A stretch of DNA of 64,000 nucleotides from positions 1,115,436-1,179,435 of the forward strand of contig JAACMV010000011.1 of NCBI GenBank assembly GCA_010909725.1, written 5' to 3'. The notes beneath the pieces were generated by a model, which saw only the letters and a program-made list of their open reading frames with translations, made no database searches and was not told the origin of the DNA. Below, one piece after another: positions 39,966 through 51,129 of the stretch. Position 1 is the first letter of the stretch. Each line of letters begins with the position of its first letter. A program made the position numbers and the translations under genes. This stretch comes from Picochlorum sp. 'celeri' (lineage: Eukaryota; Chlorophyta; Trebouxiophyceae).

Positions 39966-40557
39966 ATGCAGTTAATCCAGACCAAGAGTAGCTTTATCGC
40001 ACCCCTGGGTGGTGCTAGAAGAGTGGCGGTGGTGTCTAACGCTACTGAGCGTAGGTTGTCCATGAAAGGAAAGCAGAGCTACCAAGTGGACGTACGTGAT
40101 ACATTTCGAATATATAGGTGGATCCGCGAATGAGTCTCTCATCTGCTTCCGAGGATGCTGGGAGCGGACCCTCGTGGGACACTGCGAGGCTGCCGGTTGG
40201 GAACTCCCTTATTCCGGCTCAATCTTCGGAGCATTGTCTTACGGTGATATTGTTTGTGATCTGCAGATTGTGGTTGGTCCAGATGAACCTCAGGATAGTG
40301 CTATGAAGAGATTTAGAAGAGAGGTCATGTCTGCTGGACTTGTGCAGGAAGTTCGCCGTCGCCGCTACTTTGAAAACTCTGTGGATGCCAGGAAGAGAAA
40401 AGAAAAAGACTGCAGAATCAAGACCCGTCGTGATAGGAAGTTCCCTCCACGCACGTATAGCCAGACCATGGCACCAGAGCCTTCTCCCTTCAACGACATG
40501 TTCGGAACTCCAGATGACCTGTTTGCAGATGTTCTTGGCGACGAAGGACAGCAATAA
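39966..40557 (+). CDS. Plastid ribosomal protein bS21c
   Basis: Exon 1 (39966-40091, 42 codons) is a transit leader (MQLIQTKSSFIAPLGGARRV...) ending YQVD. A 175-nt phase-0 intron (GTACGT...CTGCAG) precedes exon 2 (40267-40557), starting IVVGPDEPQDSAMKRFRREV, then VQEVRRRRYFE and a basic region, the bS21 pattern. The joined product is 138 residues. bS21 binds the small subunit near the anti-Shine-Dalgarno region. The C-terminal acidic tail (MFGTPDDLFADVLGDEG) extends past the bacterial length, as in other plastid S21 proteins. TGTAA lies at 40607-40611. Confidence 0.9.
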
Positions 40558-40606
40558 GCATTGTGCGAGTGGCTACTTTTCAAATTTATTCTGTAGACGA
40601 TTTGCT

Positions 40607-40611
40607 TGTAA
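40607..40611 (+). terminator. TGTAA poly(A) signal candidate for bS21c
   Basis: TGTAA sits 50 nt after the bS21c stop. It is followed at 40681-40704 by overlapping palindromes (CCCACCGGTGGG and GTGGG...CCCAC). Confidence 0.45.
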
Positions 40612-40776
40612 CGTACCCCTATACGTCCTCTGTGTATGATCAACAATCAACTTGCATTGGCAATCTGCAGTGTCCAGCAGCCCACCGGTGGGTTCGGCAC
40701 CCACACATTGATACCACGTCGGCTGACCCAGCGATAGTGCTCAGCAATTTTTTTAAATAGAGTATGAGGTATTAAA

Positions 40777-42810
40777 ATGGGAGAGACTCGGAGCAATGCG
40801 CTGAGCTCCGTCATTGAACGGCTCGAGTCCATGGCAGAAGCGGTTCGTCGTGGCGATTTTCAAAAGGCAGAGGACATTGGAGGCGTCCATGAGACAAAAG
40901 GTCCTGATGGAGAACTTCGTGTGCCTTTGGCTGTACGAAAGCAAGATATTGAGTACGATGGCGTCGTGTCGGAAGGTTCACAGGCCTCTGTTTCAAGAGG
41001 GGCGTGGTCTGGCAAGTCGATTGCCATCAAGCGGGGGATCATTCGGGAATCTGAAGATCTGATTCGGTTTCGGAGGGAAGTAGGCCTGATTGCAGGACTT
41101 GACCATGAAAACATTGTGGGTTTTGTGGGTGCCAGGATGCTCCCGCCTGACTACATGCTGCTGATGGAGTACTACCCCACCAGTGCAGGTTCTGCACTGT
41201 ACCAGGGAGGATGGATACCTTCTTTGAGTGATATCCTCCAAATTGGCGCCCAAATAGCTTTAGGATTGGACTATTTACACTCTCATGGAATTGTTCACCG
41301 AGATGTGAAACCTGGAAACATCTTGATGGCAGACGGCCCCGATCAATCCATCAAAGCATGCATTGCAGATTTTGGATTGGCTGCTTCGAGGGAAGAGATC
41401 GATTCCGATTTTTACGGCAACAAATCAGGGAAAAGTCCGAGTGGGGGCTTTCATAAGGCCAAAATGCTCGGCACATTGGAGTATATGGCGCCGGAAATTT
41501 TGATGAAGAGTGCACCAGCCTCTCCTGCCTCTGATGTCTTTGCGTTAAGTGTTGCTATAAACGAGATGCTGACAAAGACCGTGCCATACTCAGATTGCAC
41601 CAGAGATAATCCTCTAGCCCATACGATTCTTGAAATGGGATACGGTCGCCATGAGCTGGCGGTGGCCGTGGCTGCAGAGGGACTGCGGCCGTCCATACCT
41701 GCTCTGACACCCCCAGAGATCTGTGCGCTTCTCAGATCTGGTTGGCATGTTGACCCAGCGCAGAGGCCCTCTGCAGCAAGCATGGCGAGACAATTTTGTC
41801 TCTTGGCCGCTTCATTCGCCACGCCATCGACTGAGGAAGATGCGCGAGGTGTGGAAAGAGTGATTCAGCGCATCCTTGCTCGGGCAGAGTCCAAAGTTGT
41901 AAGCCAAGAGACATCAGGGTCATGGAGCATTCCTGATCCACCCCCGTGGGCTTTGATGGGGCTTCCAACCACTGGCATTCCCATAGGAGTTTTTGCGACC
42001 GCTGGTCGACGAGGAGAGGACAGTATGGAGGACAGAAGCATCATCTTACGGCAGCCATTTGGTGCCCAGAATGTCTTGGTGTCCGCCGTCTTCGATGGCC
42101 ACAGAGGGCCAGAGGCATCCACATACCTGGCATCTAATTTAGAACGCTTACTAAAAAAGTTTTGGACCAAAAGCGAGAGTCCTTCCCATCTTCTGGTAGC
42201 AGCACTGAGAGAGGCTGAGAAGGAATTTGAGACTGTGTGCAACAAGCAGAACATATCTGCACCAAAAGCGAGGTTTCCGGGCAGCACAGCACTGTGTATG
42301 ATTCTCTGCAATAATAACCTTACCATTGCCAATATTGGAGATAGCCGAGCCATTCTTTGTCGCGATGGGAAACCATATGCCCTCACATCAGACCAGGTGG
42401 CAGACAGGGTGGACGAGAGGGCAAGGATTCAGGCATCTGGTCACACCCTCAAGCAACATGAGGGAGAGTGGAGAGTTGGATCGGTTGGACTCGCGGTCAC
42501 TCGCAGCATTGGAGACATAGATATGAAGCAGCAGGGTGTCATTGCTGAACCAGAGATGAGTGACACCCAGATATGCCCCCAGTCTGACTCCTTTGCAGTC
42601 ATTGCCACTGATGGAGTCTGGGACACCTTGACTGGAGCGGATGTCATACAGATAGTACAACAAACTGTGAAACAGCCGGCAATGTGCGCCCAAAGGATTG
42701 TAACCGAGGCTCTGACACGAGGAAGCGATGATAATGCCTCTGCCATCGTTGTCTTCCTGGCAAAGGTCACCACAGCAGAGCGGGTCTTTGGTTCTTCTTC
42801 GACAGAGTAA
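40777..42810 (+). CDS. Protein kinase-PP2C phosphatase fusion protein
   Basis: A 677-residue single-exon protein. Residues about 60-345 form a protein kinase: SEGSQASVSRG glycine-loop variant, Lys85 in SIAIKRG, VHRDVKPGN (Asp176), ADFGLA (Asp198) and GTLEYMAPEIL. Residues about 400-665 form a PP2C phosphatase: EDSMEDR, VFDGHRGPE, GDSRAILCRDG, ATDGVWD and SDDNASAIVV, which include the metal-binding Asp residues. Plants have a matching kinase plus PP2C-like protein, so the fusion is a known green-lineage architecture. Both active sites look complete. It probably acts as a self-limiting signalling switch; the pathway is unknown. Confidence 0.93.
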   Translation: MGETRSNALSSVIERLESMAEAVRRGDFQKAEDIGGVHETKGPDGELRVPLAVRKQDIEYDGVVSEGSQASVSRGAWSGKSIAIKRGIIRESEDLIRFRREVGLIAGLDHENIVGFVGARMLPPDYMLLMEYYPTSAGSALYQGGWIPSLSDILQIGAQIALGLDYLHSHGIVHRDVKPGNILMADGPDQSIKACIADFGLAASREEIDSDFYGNKSGKSPSGGFHKAKMLGTLEYMAPEILMKSAPASPASDVFALSVAINEMLTKTVPYSDCTRDNPLAHTILEMGYGRHELAVAVAAEGLRPSIPALTPPEICALLRSGWHVDPAQRPSAASMARQFCLLAASFATPSTEEDARGVERVIQRILARAESKVVSQETSGSWSIPDPPPWALMGLPTTGIPIGVFATAGRRGEDSMEDRSIILRQPFGAQNVLVSAVFDGHRGPEASTYLASNLERLLKKFWTKSESPSHLLVAALREAEKEFETVCNKQNISAPKARFPGSTALCMILCNNNLTIANIGDSRAILCRDGKPYALTSDQVADRVDERARIQASGHTLKQHEGEWRVGSVGLAVTRSIGDIDMKQQGVIAEPEMSDTQICPQSDSFAVIATDGVWDTLTGADVIQIVQQTVKQPAMCAQRIVTEALTRGSDDNASAIVVFLAKVTTAERVFGSSSTE

Positions 42811-42892
42811 TACTAGTATTTATTCATTTCTTTATTCGCTTATTTAATAATAAGAGGAAGCTAATGCATTGTTTATAGACACGAAATTTCGA

Positions 42893-43669
42893 ATGCCCAA
42901 AGTGAAAACAGGGGGAGTTGCCTCCTCTCGAGCGCACTTTTCAGTATCCCCTTGGATGTGCAAGGAAGATTTTCAGACCAAGTCGGATGGGACTCCCTCG
43001 CCGCACATGGTCGTGGAAGAACCGCTGGTCCTGACCAGACAGCCCCAGGTGGAGGAAGACTTGGTGAACCCTCTTTGTAGCAGATTGGAGAGCCAAGACC
43101 AGGAGAGGATGCGCGCATGTGCAGATACCACATCTTCTGATGCATTATACCATGTCCAGAGCGGTTGCATCATCTCGGTGCAAGAGGATGGCTCTCTGTC
43201 AGGGAGGCTGATCAAGGACGGGCCCACTGGCACCAAGGAGCCAGAATGTTTCACAGGCACCCTGCTTGAAACGTATCGCGATTGCACCAGGGATGCTTCT
43301 TGGAATGTCGCTTTGCTCTGCTTCCGGTCTGCAGGATCCAAGCATTTGTTTGTGCTTTGTGAGGTTTCCGGGGGAGATGAACTCAACTTGAAATCTCCTG
43401 TGGCATTAACAGATGAAGGAGTCAAGAGCATCTCTTCCTGTCTGGGAGAAGTGTCCGGACTCGACCTTGAGCTCCCCATGAGTTTTAGATGTGAACTTTT
43501 GATAGACATGGAGGGTTGCAGCACGTTGGAATGCCAAAAGAAACTTTCCACTGCACCTGTGAATCCGGAATTTTCACGCGCTCTACAGTCTCTCGTACTG
43601 AATACAGACAAGATAGCCCATATTAATATTGGCGAGATGCATTTGGCGAGATGCAGCGATCGCAGATGA
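42893..43669 (+). CDS. Orphan protein of unknown function
   Basis: A 258-residue frame from the ATG at 42893 (an in-frame TTG further upstream is ignored). No family is recognised. The protein is soluble in appearance, without a signal peptide or membrane segment. The middle has hydrophobic beta-like stretches (ASWNVALLCFRS, HLFVLCEVSGG), suggesting a small folded domain. The reverse strand is also open over most of this interval, which weakens the coding call, but the plus-strand frame is longer, has a good start and shares direction with the upstream gene. Confidence 0.5.
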   Translation: MPKVKTGGVASSRAHFSVSPWMCKEDFQTKSDGTPSPHMVVEEPLVLTRQPQVEEDLVNPLCSRLESQDQERMRACADTTSSDALYHVQSGCIISVQEDGSLSGRLIKDGPTGTKEPECFTGTLLETYRDCTRDASWNVALLCFRSAGSKHLFVLCEVSGGDELNLKSPVALTDEGVKSISSCLGEVSGLDLELPMSFRCELLIDMEGCSTLECQKKLSTAPVNPEFSRALQSLVLNTDKIAHINIGEMHLARCSDRR

Positions 43670-43891
43670 GGCTCATCTGAGATGAGTAATCGACAAGGTA
43701 GCAATGATGATATTTCCAGCTCATGCAGTCTGTTTCCCTCATACTGAATTTTGAAACTTTAATTATTTCTTGTGGATATCCTTCACAAAGATACACATAT
43801 CGTATCCGACACCGCGTTGGACGTACCACTGTGATCACAAGTCTACGCGTGTGAGACAAGCGGCGTCTTCTTGTCTTCGTTCCCCTGTACA

Positions 43892-46863
43892 ATGACAGCA
43901 CCAAGAGATGGATGGCTCAGAGGAGTTGTGAAAGAGGTCATCAGTGGCGATACACTCGTCGTCATGGCTGCGGTGAAGGCTGGGATCCCTCCCGAGAAAC
44001 GGCTGACTCTGTCTTCTCTGATGGCGCCGAAACTGGTACGCTTGTGTCGATGGCTTTGTGAACATGTGAATTGATTCCTGGTGAGATCGGATGAGGCTGA
44101 TGAGTTGCAACATTGGTTGATCTTGATCGCTTCAACGAATACCGGCCCAGGTTGATCTGTCCATGTTCGACCCCTCGTCTCCTTTTGCGTGCTGACTGAT
44201 TTTTCTCTTTTCTAATACTTCTGTAGGGAAGAAGGGATGGCACCACTCGGGACGAGCCTTTCGCCTGGCAGTCGAAAGAGTTTTTGAGAAAGCTTGCTGT
44301 TGGCAAGCCTTGCGTTTTCCGAGTGGATTACAAGCTGGACATTTCGGGCGGGAAAGAATTTGGAACCGTGTTTGTGAACGACAAGGAAAATGTCTCGATG
44401 GCTGTCGTTACCGCCGGGTGGGCGGCCGTGAGAGAGAGTGGGGCTCAACAAAGCCCATTCTATGACCAACTGCTGCAGGCACAGCAACAGGCCAAAGCGA
44501 AAGGTCTTGGAGTTCATAATGACGACCCAAAGGCTCTTCAAGAAGCTGTTCGAGAAGATACTGTGGAGGAGGATGCCACGAGTCTCCTCTCGGCTCATGG
44601 CAAGGGGACAATGATTGGCGCTATTGTTGACGGTTTCATTTCTGGCTCTCTACTGAGGGTGACGCTGACACCCTCCAAGAGACCCCAGACCGTGATGGTC
44701 GCGGGAATTCAATGCCCAAGCATGGGAAAGAAAGCTCAAGCAGACGGGGCCGAAGTAAATGAAGGCCCAGAGCCCTTTGCAAGGGAGGGTCGCCATCTTG
44801 CAGAGTCGCTCTGTCTGAATAGGGATGTCAAACTCGTTATCGAGGGCGTGAACCAATACGGAGGACTTATTGCAAGTTTAAAATATCCTTTGCAAGGCGA
44901 GAACGGAGTGGATGGAGAAGTTGGAGATTTGGGGCTGGCTTTAGTCACTGCTGGGATGGCCAGGTGTGCTGAATGGAGCCTGAATATGATGACAACTGGT
45001 TCATTCAAATTGAGAGAGGCAGAGAGAGCAGCTAGAGCAGCTCGTCGGGGCATTTGGCACAACCATGTTCCTCAGACGGGCAATTCGGCCAAGTTACAGG
45101 ACACATTCTCGGGCAAGGTGATGGAAATTGTGTCTGGAGACTGCCTGATCATCATGGATCGCGCCAATGGCACGGAGAGACGTGTAATGCTTTCTTCCAT
45201 ACGGGCTCCCCGACCTGCTACGAGAGACAAGCCGGCCGAGCCTTGGGGTACAGAGGCAAAGGAATTCCTTCGCCAGCGGCTGATCGGCAAGGTTGTTGCA
45301 GTCAACATGGACTATTCTAGGAAGATTCCTGCAGCACCGGCATCAACTCAATCCAATACTGAAGAGAGAGTAATGAATTTTGGTACGGTTCAAATAACTG
45401 AGAAGAGCAAAGATGGAGAAAAGGTGAATAATGTTGCAGAGCTGCTCCTTGTCAGAGGCCTTGCCACAACTGTGAGGCATAGAGGAGACGAGGAACGGAG
45501 CGCGTTCTTTGAAAACTTAGTCAACGCGGAGGAGGTTGGTAAGAAAGGAAAGAAGGGTTTACATAGCGCCAAGGAAGCACCGGTAACCAGAGTCAATGAC
45601 TTGAGTGTACCAGGTTCCTCTGCCAAGGCTCGGCAGCACTTGCCATTCTTGCAGCGTGCTGGCAAGGTATCTGGAGTGTGTGAGTTTGTCATGAGTGGCA
45701 GCAGGTTGAAGATTTTTGTACCAAAACAGAGTGTTTCAATCGCATTCTCCCCAAGTGGAGTCAAATGTCCCGGGAAAGACGAGGAATTTTCAGCTGACGC
45801 CATTGCATTCACGAGATCCAAGGCTCTTCAAAGGAATGTTGAGATCACTGTCGAAAACGTGGATAAAATCGGAACGTTTTTAGGAAGCATCACCATTGAA
45901 AGTGGTGGCACCAAGATTGATTTAGGAGAGTCGTTGCTTGAATCTGGTTTGGCAAAACTGCACCAGATGACGGAACTGCCGAATGGACAAGCTCTCGCAG
46001 CAGCCCAGGAGAAAGCGCAGGCTAGGAAGATTGGAATTTGGAGCAAGGAGCAAGAGGCACGCCCTGAGCCCCAGGCGAGCAAAGCAAGTCCTGTTGCTCG
46101 CGAGGAGGTGTCAGTGGTCATCACAGAGATGGTGGATGCCAACACATTTTATGTCCAGTACACGAATGAGCCTAGAGCACAATGGATTGCAGATCAATTG
46201 AAATCGTTGGATCTGGATGCTTCTCCATCACCACAGGGCAATTTGAAGCCTGGAGCATTGTGCCTTGCCAAATTTGATGTTGACAATCAGTGGTACAGAG
46301 CCAAAATACGCCACGTCGACCTTGCAGATCCTACCACTCCAAAGTATGATGTCTTTTTCATGGATTTCGGAAATAAAGGTAGAGCGACAAATGACACACT
46401 GCGGGTAATGCCGCAGGCACTGTCTGCTGTTCCTCCTCAGGCCCATGCCGCAACTCTGGCCTTTACACATGTACCAGTGGAGCTGCGGGACGATGTCGGT
46501 TTCGCAGCGATGAATAAAATCGCTATGCTCACGAATAATGGTTCTAAAGAGCTGAGTGGATTCAAGGAAGCGGAATCAAGATCAATGGAGACCGAGACTG
46601 CAGCCTGGGGATCCAAGGCTGCCCAGAGTGCAACAACAGTGCTCCAACTGACCCTGTTTCCCGGTGAGATCAAGGACGACATATCAGTCTCGATAAACGG
46701 CCAAATTGTGGCCGACGGGTTGGGGAAAGTAAAAGGTACAAAAGAGCCGCTGTCCAGTGAATCTAAAAGGGCGCTTGAGGACCTTGGAAAGGTGGAAAAG
46801 CTTGCCCGACAAGACCACGTGGGTATTTGGGAATACGGAGACATTGACGATGATGAAGATTAA
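43892..46863 (+). CDS. Tudor-SN / SND1 staphylococcal nuclease-like protein
   Basis: Exon 1 (43892-44035, 48 codons) and exon 2 (44227-46863) join over a 191-nt phase-0 intron (GTACGC...TGTAG), giving 926 residues. Four SNase-like repeats are visible: GVVKEVISGDTLVV (start), GAIVDGFISGSLLRV (about 170), GKVMEIVSGDCLIIM (about 330) and GVCEFVMSGSRLKIF (about 520). A Tudor domain follows (LKPGALCLAKFDVDNQWYRA, about 690) and a partial fifth SNase repeat at the C-terminus. Tudor-SN acts in RNA processing, stress granules and decay of edited or selected RNAs. Architecture and length match plant TSN. Confidence 0.95.
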
Positions 46864-46906
46864 ATACCTTTTTATAATTCCCTTTGTTTATTATTGTATC
46901 AATCAA

Positions 46907-47992
46907 TCAGTTGTCTTCGTCCTCTGACTCATGCATAGGTTCAGCGCTGGGCTTGTTCAGTGCTGCATCCAAGTCAACCTCATACAGGGAAGCAATCCTC
47001 AATCTGGCCACGTCATCCTCAGTCGCCCCAAAAATATCCCTCAAATCTACATTCTTTCTATGGTCCACATCCAATACATCGTCACATTCTACAAGATACA
47101 ACATCTTTGAAAACAGAGCCCTAGAAGTTGCCTTCCTCTCCACCCCAGCTGGACTCATGCCCGAGGTGTCCAGCATGACCGTTCCGTACTTTTCAAAGAT
47201 TCTCGACGCCCTTTCCTTGAGAGCCTCGGCAACTTCTTCATCAGAAAGTTTAAGGCACGCTTTGAGCTCGATCACATCAGCTAGGGCATCATTGTCAAAC
47301 TTCCTTTCCCTGAGCAGGTACCACAAATACTTTCTGAATATTTCCGTCGGTGTAAAGCCTGTGCGCAGACGAATCCCTGTGATGGAATTTCCCTTTAGGT
47401 TTTCGCGGTCCTCGGGAAGAAATTTGTTCAATTCCTGAATCACAAGCTTGTTCTTGTTGACTGTCTTTGTTCTCCTCCCCTTCTTGCCAAACCCTTTGGC
47501 TGCAGTCTTTACCACGGCTATGACAAATGTAATTCCCAAAAACCCAGCTATTCCCATAATCGAATACCCTGCAATGGGATTCGAATGAACAAACTCCCGA
47601 GCCTTCATGACAGGCCCAGAAGCCTCTGGCACCGTCTCCACTTCTGGGTCCCCGACCAGCACCTCCTCCTCCTGCTGACCCTCCACTGTCGACTCTTCCA
47701 CTTCTGCCACAGCCTCAAGATTACTCTTGTCCTCTATCCTGTCCTCTGAAGCAGGGGATTCGCCCCCATCCCCAGCAGCATTGCTGCCATCTGCCGAGAT
47801 ATCGTCACCGGCTCTGACGATGGTCCGAATCGACAGAACTGGCCTCCGATGGTGAAATCCTACGACATCAAATACAAAATGGTGATACATACCGCGTGCA
47901 GAAAATGGGCGTGCACATTGTGACATACCGACGAGGGGACCGTGGGCCCTGACTCCAGCACCCGGTATGCGTGTCAACTGAATCTGATGCAT
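46907..47992 (-). CDS. Plastid-type membrane protein of unknown function
   Basis: An open 361-residue frame from ATG 47992. A 69-nt in-frame segment (47860-47928, GTATGT...GTCGTAG) is very probably an intron; without it the protein is 338 residues and has a cleaner leader (VRAHGPLVGFHHRRPVLSIR). An acidic stretch follows, then one transmembrane helix (IAGYSIMGIAGFLGITFVIAVV, here given as positions about 120-141), a basic patch, and a mainly helical C-terminal domain ending RIASLYEVDLDAAL. The helical part faintly recalls Tic110-type helical repeats, but this is not established. Function is unknown. Confidence 0.65.
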   Translation of the reverse strand: MHQIQLTRIPGAGVRAHGPLVGMSQCARPFSARGMYHHFVFDVVGFHHRRPVLSIRTIVRAGDDISADGSNAAGDGGESPASEDRIEDKSNLEAVAEVEESTVEGQQEEEVLVGDPEVETVPEASGPVMKAREFVHSNPIAGYSIMGIAGFLGITFVIAVVKTAAKGFGKKGRRTKTVNKNKLVIQELNKFLPEDRENLKGNSITGIRLRTGFTPTEIFRKYLWYLLRERKFDNDALADVIELKACLKLSDEEVAEALKERASRIFEKYGTVMLDTSGMSPAGVERKATSRALFSKMLYLVECDDVLDVDHRKNVDLRDIFGATEDDVARLRIASLYEVDLDAALNKPSAEPMHESEDEDN

Positions 47993-48323
47993 CCTATCTC
48001 CTACTATTCCAATGAATTCATATACGAGTGAATCGAGATCGGGCGTGCATTCCTTTAAAAATCACAATGGAGCATGATCCAGATGGCCATGTTGCTGCTT
48101 GCAGGCCTTCGAAGGCTGAGATCTCAGTAGGGAATTCTGCAAGGAGATCCCAGTCTCCACTGGTGCACCACTGCTGTTCAAAAATCCAAGCATGCCATAT
48201 CAAAAATAATTAATACTATATATCGGTGCCTTGCACTGTTCATATCGAGATTCCATTGCTGACTGCATTGCTGCCTCCAGCGAGTTGGGCAACTCTTGCA
48301 AGCAACACCGCCAAGAGCCCTCA
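47993..48323. promoter_or_regulatory. Divergent promoter region with two abutting 12-bp palindromes
   Basis: This ~331-bp region serves outward-facing genes. GCCTTCGAAGGC (48105-48116) and CTGAGATCTCAG (48116-48127) are both perfect palindromes and share one base. TATATAT-type sequence lies at 48215-48222. The palindromes are candidate binding sites for dimeric regulators; no factor is known. Confidence 0.5.
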
Positions 48324-50330
48324 ATGACCATGACAAGTGCAGTCAATATAGAATCCATTCAACCCTGTTTTGATTGCTCTGCATCAAAATTGGCATGGGT
48401 AACAGCTGATGGAAAAGTGCGAATATTTTACATTGACTCTGGTTCGACTCGAGTGAAGGATATCACGAGTCAATTAGCCGAGGGAAGCATACAAGAAGGA
48501 CAGATATCACATTCTATATATTCATGCGTCAATTGGTGTCCAAAGGTGCGTCAGACGGGGTTGTCTTGCCATGCATGACATGTATGTTTGATATTTGACA
48601 GAAGCTCTGGGGCGATGGGAGACACATTTGTGATACATGAAGTTCAATTTCCTATTTTAATACTACAGGGGCCATATGAGAATGTGATGGTTGCCGGAGC
48701 GGTTGATGGGTCGGTGATTGCCTACGATGCGAGTAGAATGGCTGTCGTATGGAGGGCATCGAGGCGAGAGGGGGCGATTACAGGCATGGTGAACATCCAT
48801 GGTTCGAAGAGTGTGTTGGTGATGACAAAGTCGAGCAAAGCGTTTGTGTTGGACATGAAGTCTGGTAATGAGCTGGCCAGTTGGTCTGCCCCCACAAAGT
48901 TTGATGTGACAAAGATGGCGTCGTTGCCCGATGGGCGCATATTACTGGCTGGAAGTGCCATTACTATGGTGGATAGCACGACAGGAGCTCGCCTTGGTAA
49001 GTGGACAGGGCATGCAACGCCCGTGATTGACTTGACAGCAGCAGAGCAGTACTTTTGTTCAGCGGCTACTGGCGATAGAACTATTGCTGTGTGGAGCGCG
49101 AAGACAACTCCTGCTGGTAAGCTGTGTACAAAGGCGGCGATTGCCCAAACAAGTCTAAACCACCCAGTTGCACAGGTGCACATGGCAAGAGTGTCGCCTT
49201 CATTATTCCATGTGGTGGCTGTCACATTGTCAGGGGATATTCATGTTTGCCGGTGCAGAGCTTCGGAAAATAAGACGAAATCGTCAGCGATTGATGTAGT
49301 AGAAATTCAGGAATGGGCGGCGTCGGAGAGTGGAGGCCCCTCCGTGGCACAGGTTGCGATTGATAATGCAGATGAGGATAGTCTGCAGTTGACAATTGCC
49401 TTTGGCACTGTGGTCAAACCTCGTGTCACGAGAATGAAAATCACAGCACCACAAGATGGTTCTATTTTAGAGATAGTAAAAGCAGATGAGACGGATGATG
49501 ATATATTGATGAAAGGAACCTCAACGGCAGGCAATCAGACTAGCAACAAGTCTGCCCACGTTCCCTTGGCGGTTGCCGAGGAGAATGAAACTGTGGTCCT
49601 CCACCCACCCTCTGAAAAAGTTGAAGAAGAGGAGGACTTTGACCACGTAGATGAAATGAGTGATGACGAGGACCCTGAGAGAAACTTGACCTTTGCGGAA
49701 AGAATAGGAGCCCTGAAGCAGAAGGACCAGCATGCTCCAGCACCCCAGGAGCCTGAGGAGGACTTCACGCAACCAAAAGCGGATTCACTCGCTGTCTTGC
49801 TGGGCCAAGCGATAGCCAACGAAGATAAGGGGCTCTTGGAGAAATGTTTGAGTGTCAGGAATGCAAAGACAATTGGCAAAACTGCCAGGAATTTGCAGCC
49901 TGGTGATGCCACGGTCCTCGTGAAGATGCTGGTTCAAAAGCTGCAAGCAGCTCCTCGGCGAGGAACACAACTGGCCTCGTGGATTAGAGCCATCTTGATC
50001 CATCATGCGGGATATTTTGCTGGAACAGGTGCTTGCAAAGAGTATTTGGGAAATTTACACCAAATTATCGAATCACGGCTTGCATCATATCAATCCTTGG
50101 TGGCATTGAGCGGTAGACTGGATGTTGTGCTGTCTAGCGCCAAATTCGCTGGTCAGTATTCTAGCAACGGGGTCGATGCTCCATTAGTGACAGTGGATAT
50201 TGATGATTCGGGCGCCCTTGAAGTCCAGGACGCAGCTGCGGCGATTGGTTTTGAGTCAGATAGCGAGGAAGACGAAGAAGAAAGTGAGGAAGAGAGTGAT
50301 CAGGATGACCTCATGGAGGAAGATGATTGA
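48324..50330 (+). CDS. UTP5/WDR43-like t-UTP component
   Basis: Exon 1 (48324-48545, 74 codons) covers the first WD-like segment (SKLAWVTADGKVRIFYI ... CVNWCPK). A 123-nt phase-0 intron (48546-48668, GTGCGT...CTACAG) leads to exon 2 (48669-50330), resuming GPYENVMVAGAVDGSVIAYD. The product is 627 residues: WD40 repeats (LLAGSAITMVDSTTG, TGHATPVIDL, CSAATGDRTIAVW), an acidic linker, and a C-terminal UTP12-type helical domain (LVKMLVQKLQAAPRRGTQLA, WIRAILIHHAGYF) with acidic tail. WDR43/UTP5 works in early pre-rRNA processing. A small middle exon inside the assumed intron cannot be excluded. It converges on GAR1 with 49 bp between stops. Confidence 0.85.
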
Positions 50331-50379
50331 TAAATTACCTAACATTATCATTATTATTATTATCATTATTGGAACGCTA

Positions 50380-51129
50380 TCAACCCCTTCCTCTTCCCCC
50401 TCTAAAACCGCCACGTCCAAAACCTCGACCTCCACCCCCACGGCCCCCAAAACCACCACGACCTCCCCCTCCACGACCTCCAAAGCCTCCACGACCTCCA
50501 AAGCCTCCACGGCCTCCTCCTCGACCTCCAAATCCGCCACGACCGCCGCCGCGGCCTCCTCCACGACCTCCTCCACGACCTTTGGGTGCCCCTTTCGGTT
50601 TCGGTAAGAACCTCTCTAGTGGCAACAGCTTGTTGGGATCAATGAAGAACTTGTCCCCTGAGGAATACGATGTGGCAACCACCCCTTCAGACATCTTTAT
50701 TGTAAAATACACTGAATTAATCGGGCCAAAAACCTCCTCCACTTTGCCAATCTGTGTTTTATTCTCCAAAAATATGGGGGCATTGAAATACGGGATCATT
50801 GTGTTGGTCAGCTTGCACACCGCTTCACCTTCACAGGGGTGTTCAAACATGCCTGCCTCTACTACCTGGGCTGGTGGTCCCTGCGGCTCGAATCCCCCTC
50901 TTCCACGCCCACCACGAAATCCACCGCGATCTCCTGCACAAAAGATAACGAAAGCCCTCGTCAGATACGACATGCTTCTCCGACAACCAACATGCATGCC
51001 CAACCCACACCACCGACACCACCCTATACCCCCAGCGATGGGAACAAATCGCGTTCATGAATCATTTATATACTTTTTAAACCCCTCCGTACCGCGACCA
51101 AAGCCGCCCCTTCCTCTCGGGGGCCTCAT
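50380..51129 (-). CDS. GAR1: GAR1, H/ACA ribonucleoprotein subunit
   Basis: A 37-nt exon 1 (51093-51129, [12 protein letters not shown]) and exon 2 (50380-50933) join over a 159-nt intron (GTACGG...TGCAG, phase 1), giving 196 residues. The central GAR1 domain reads [54 protein letters not shown] and [18 protein letters not shown]. Both ends are Gly/Arg-rich; the C-terminal RGG tail is a long repetitive block that is likely methylated by PRMT1-type enzymes. GAR1 joins CBF5, NOP10 and NHP2 in rRNA pseudouridylation. The opposite strand is open across the repeat as a proline-rich shadow. Confidence 0.95.

Noticed and set aside
40681..40704. tRNA-like T-arm (GTGGG, TTCGGCA, CCCAC)
   Set aside because: No matching acceptor stem, anticodon arm or D-arm was found on either strand; it is a palindrome cluster after bS21c.
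42973..43704. A 243-codon reverse-strand frame opposite the orphan at 42893-43669
   Set aside because: It lacks any domain, and the plus-strand frame is slightly longer with a plain ATG; only one is likely real.
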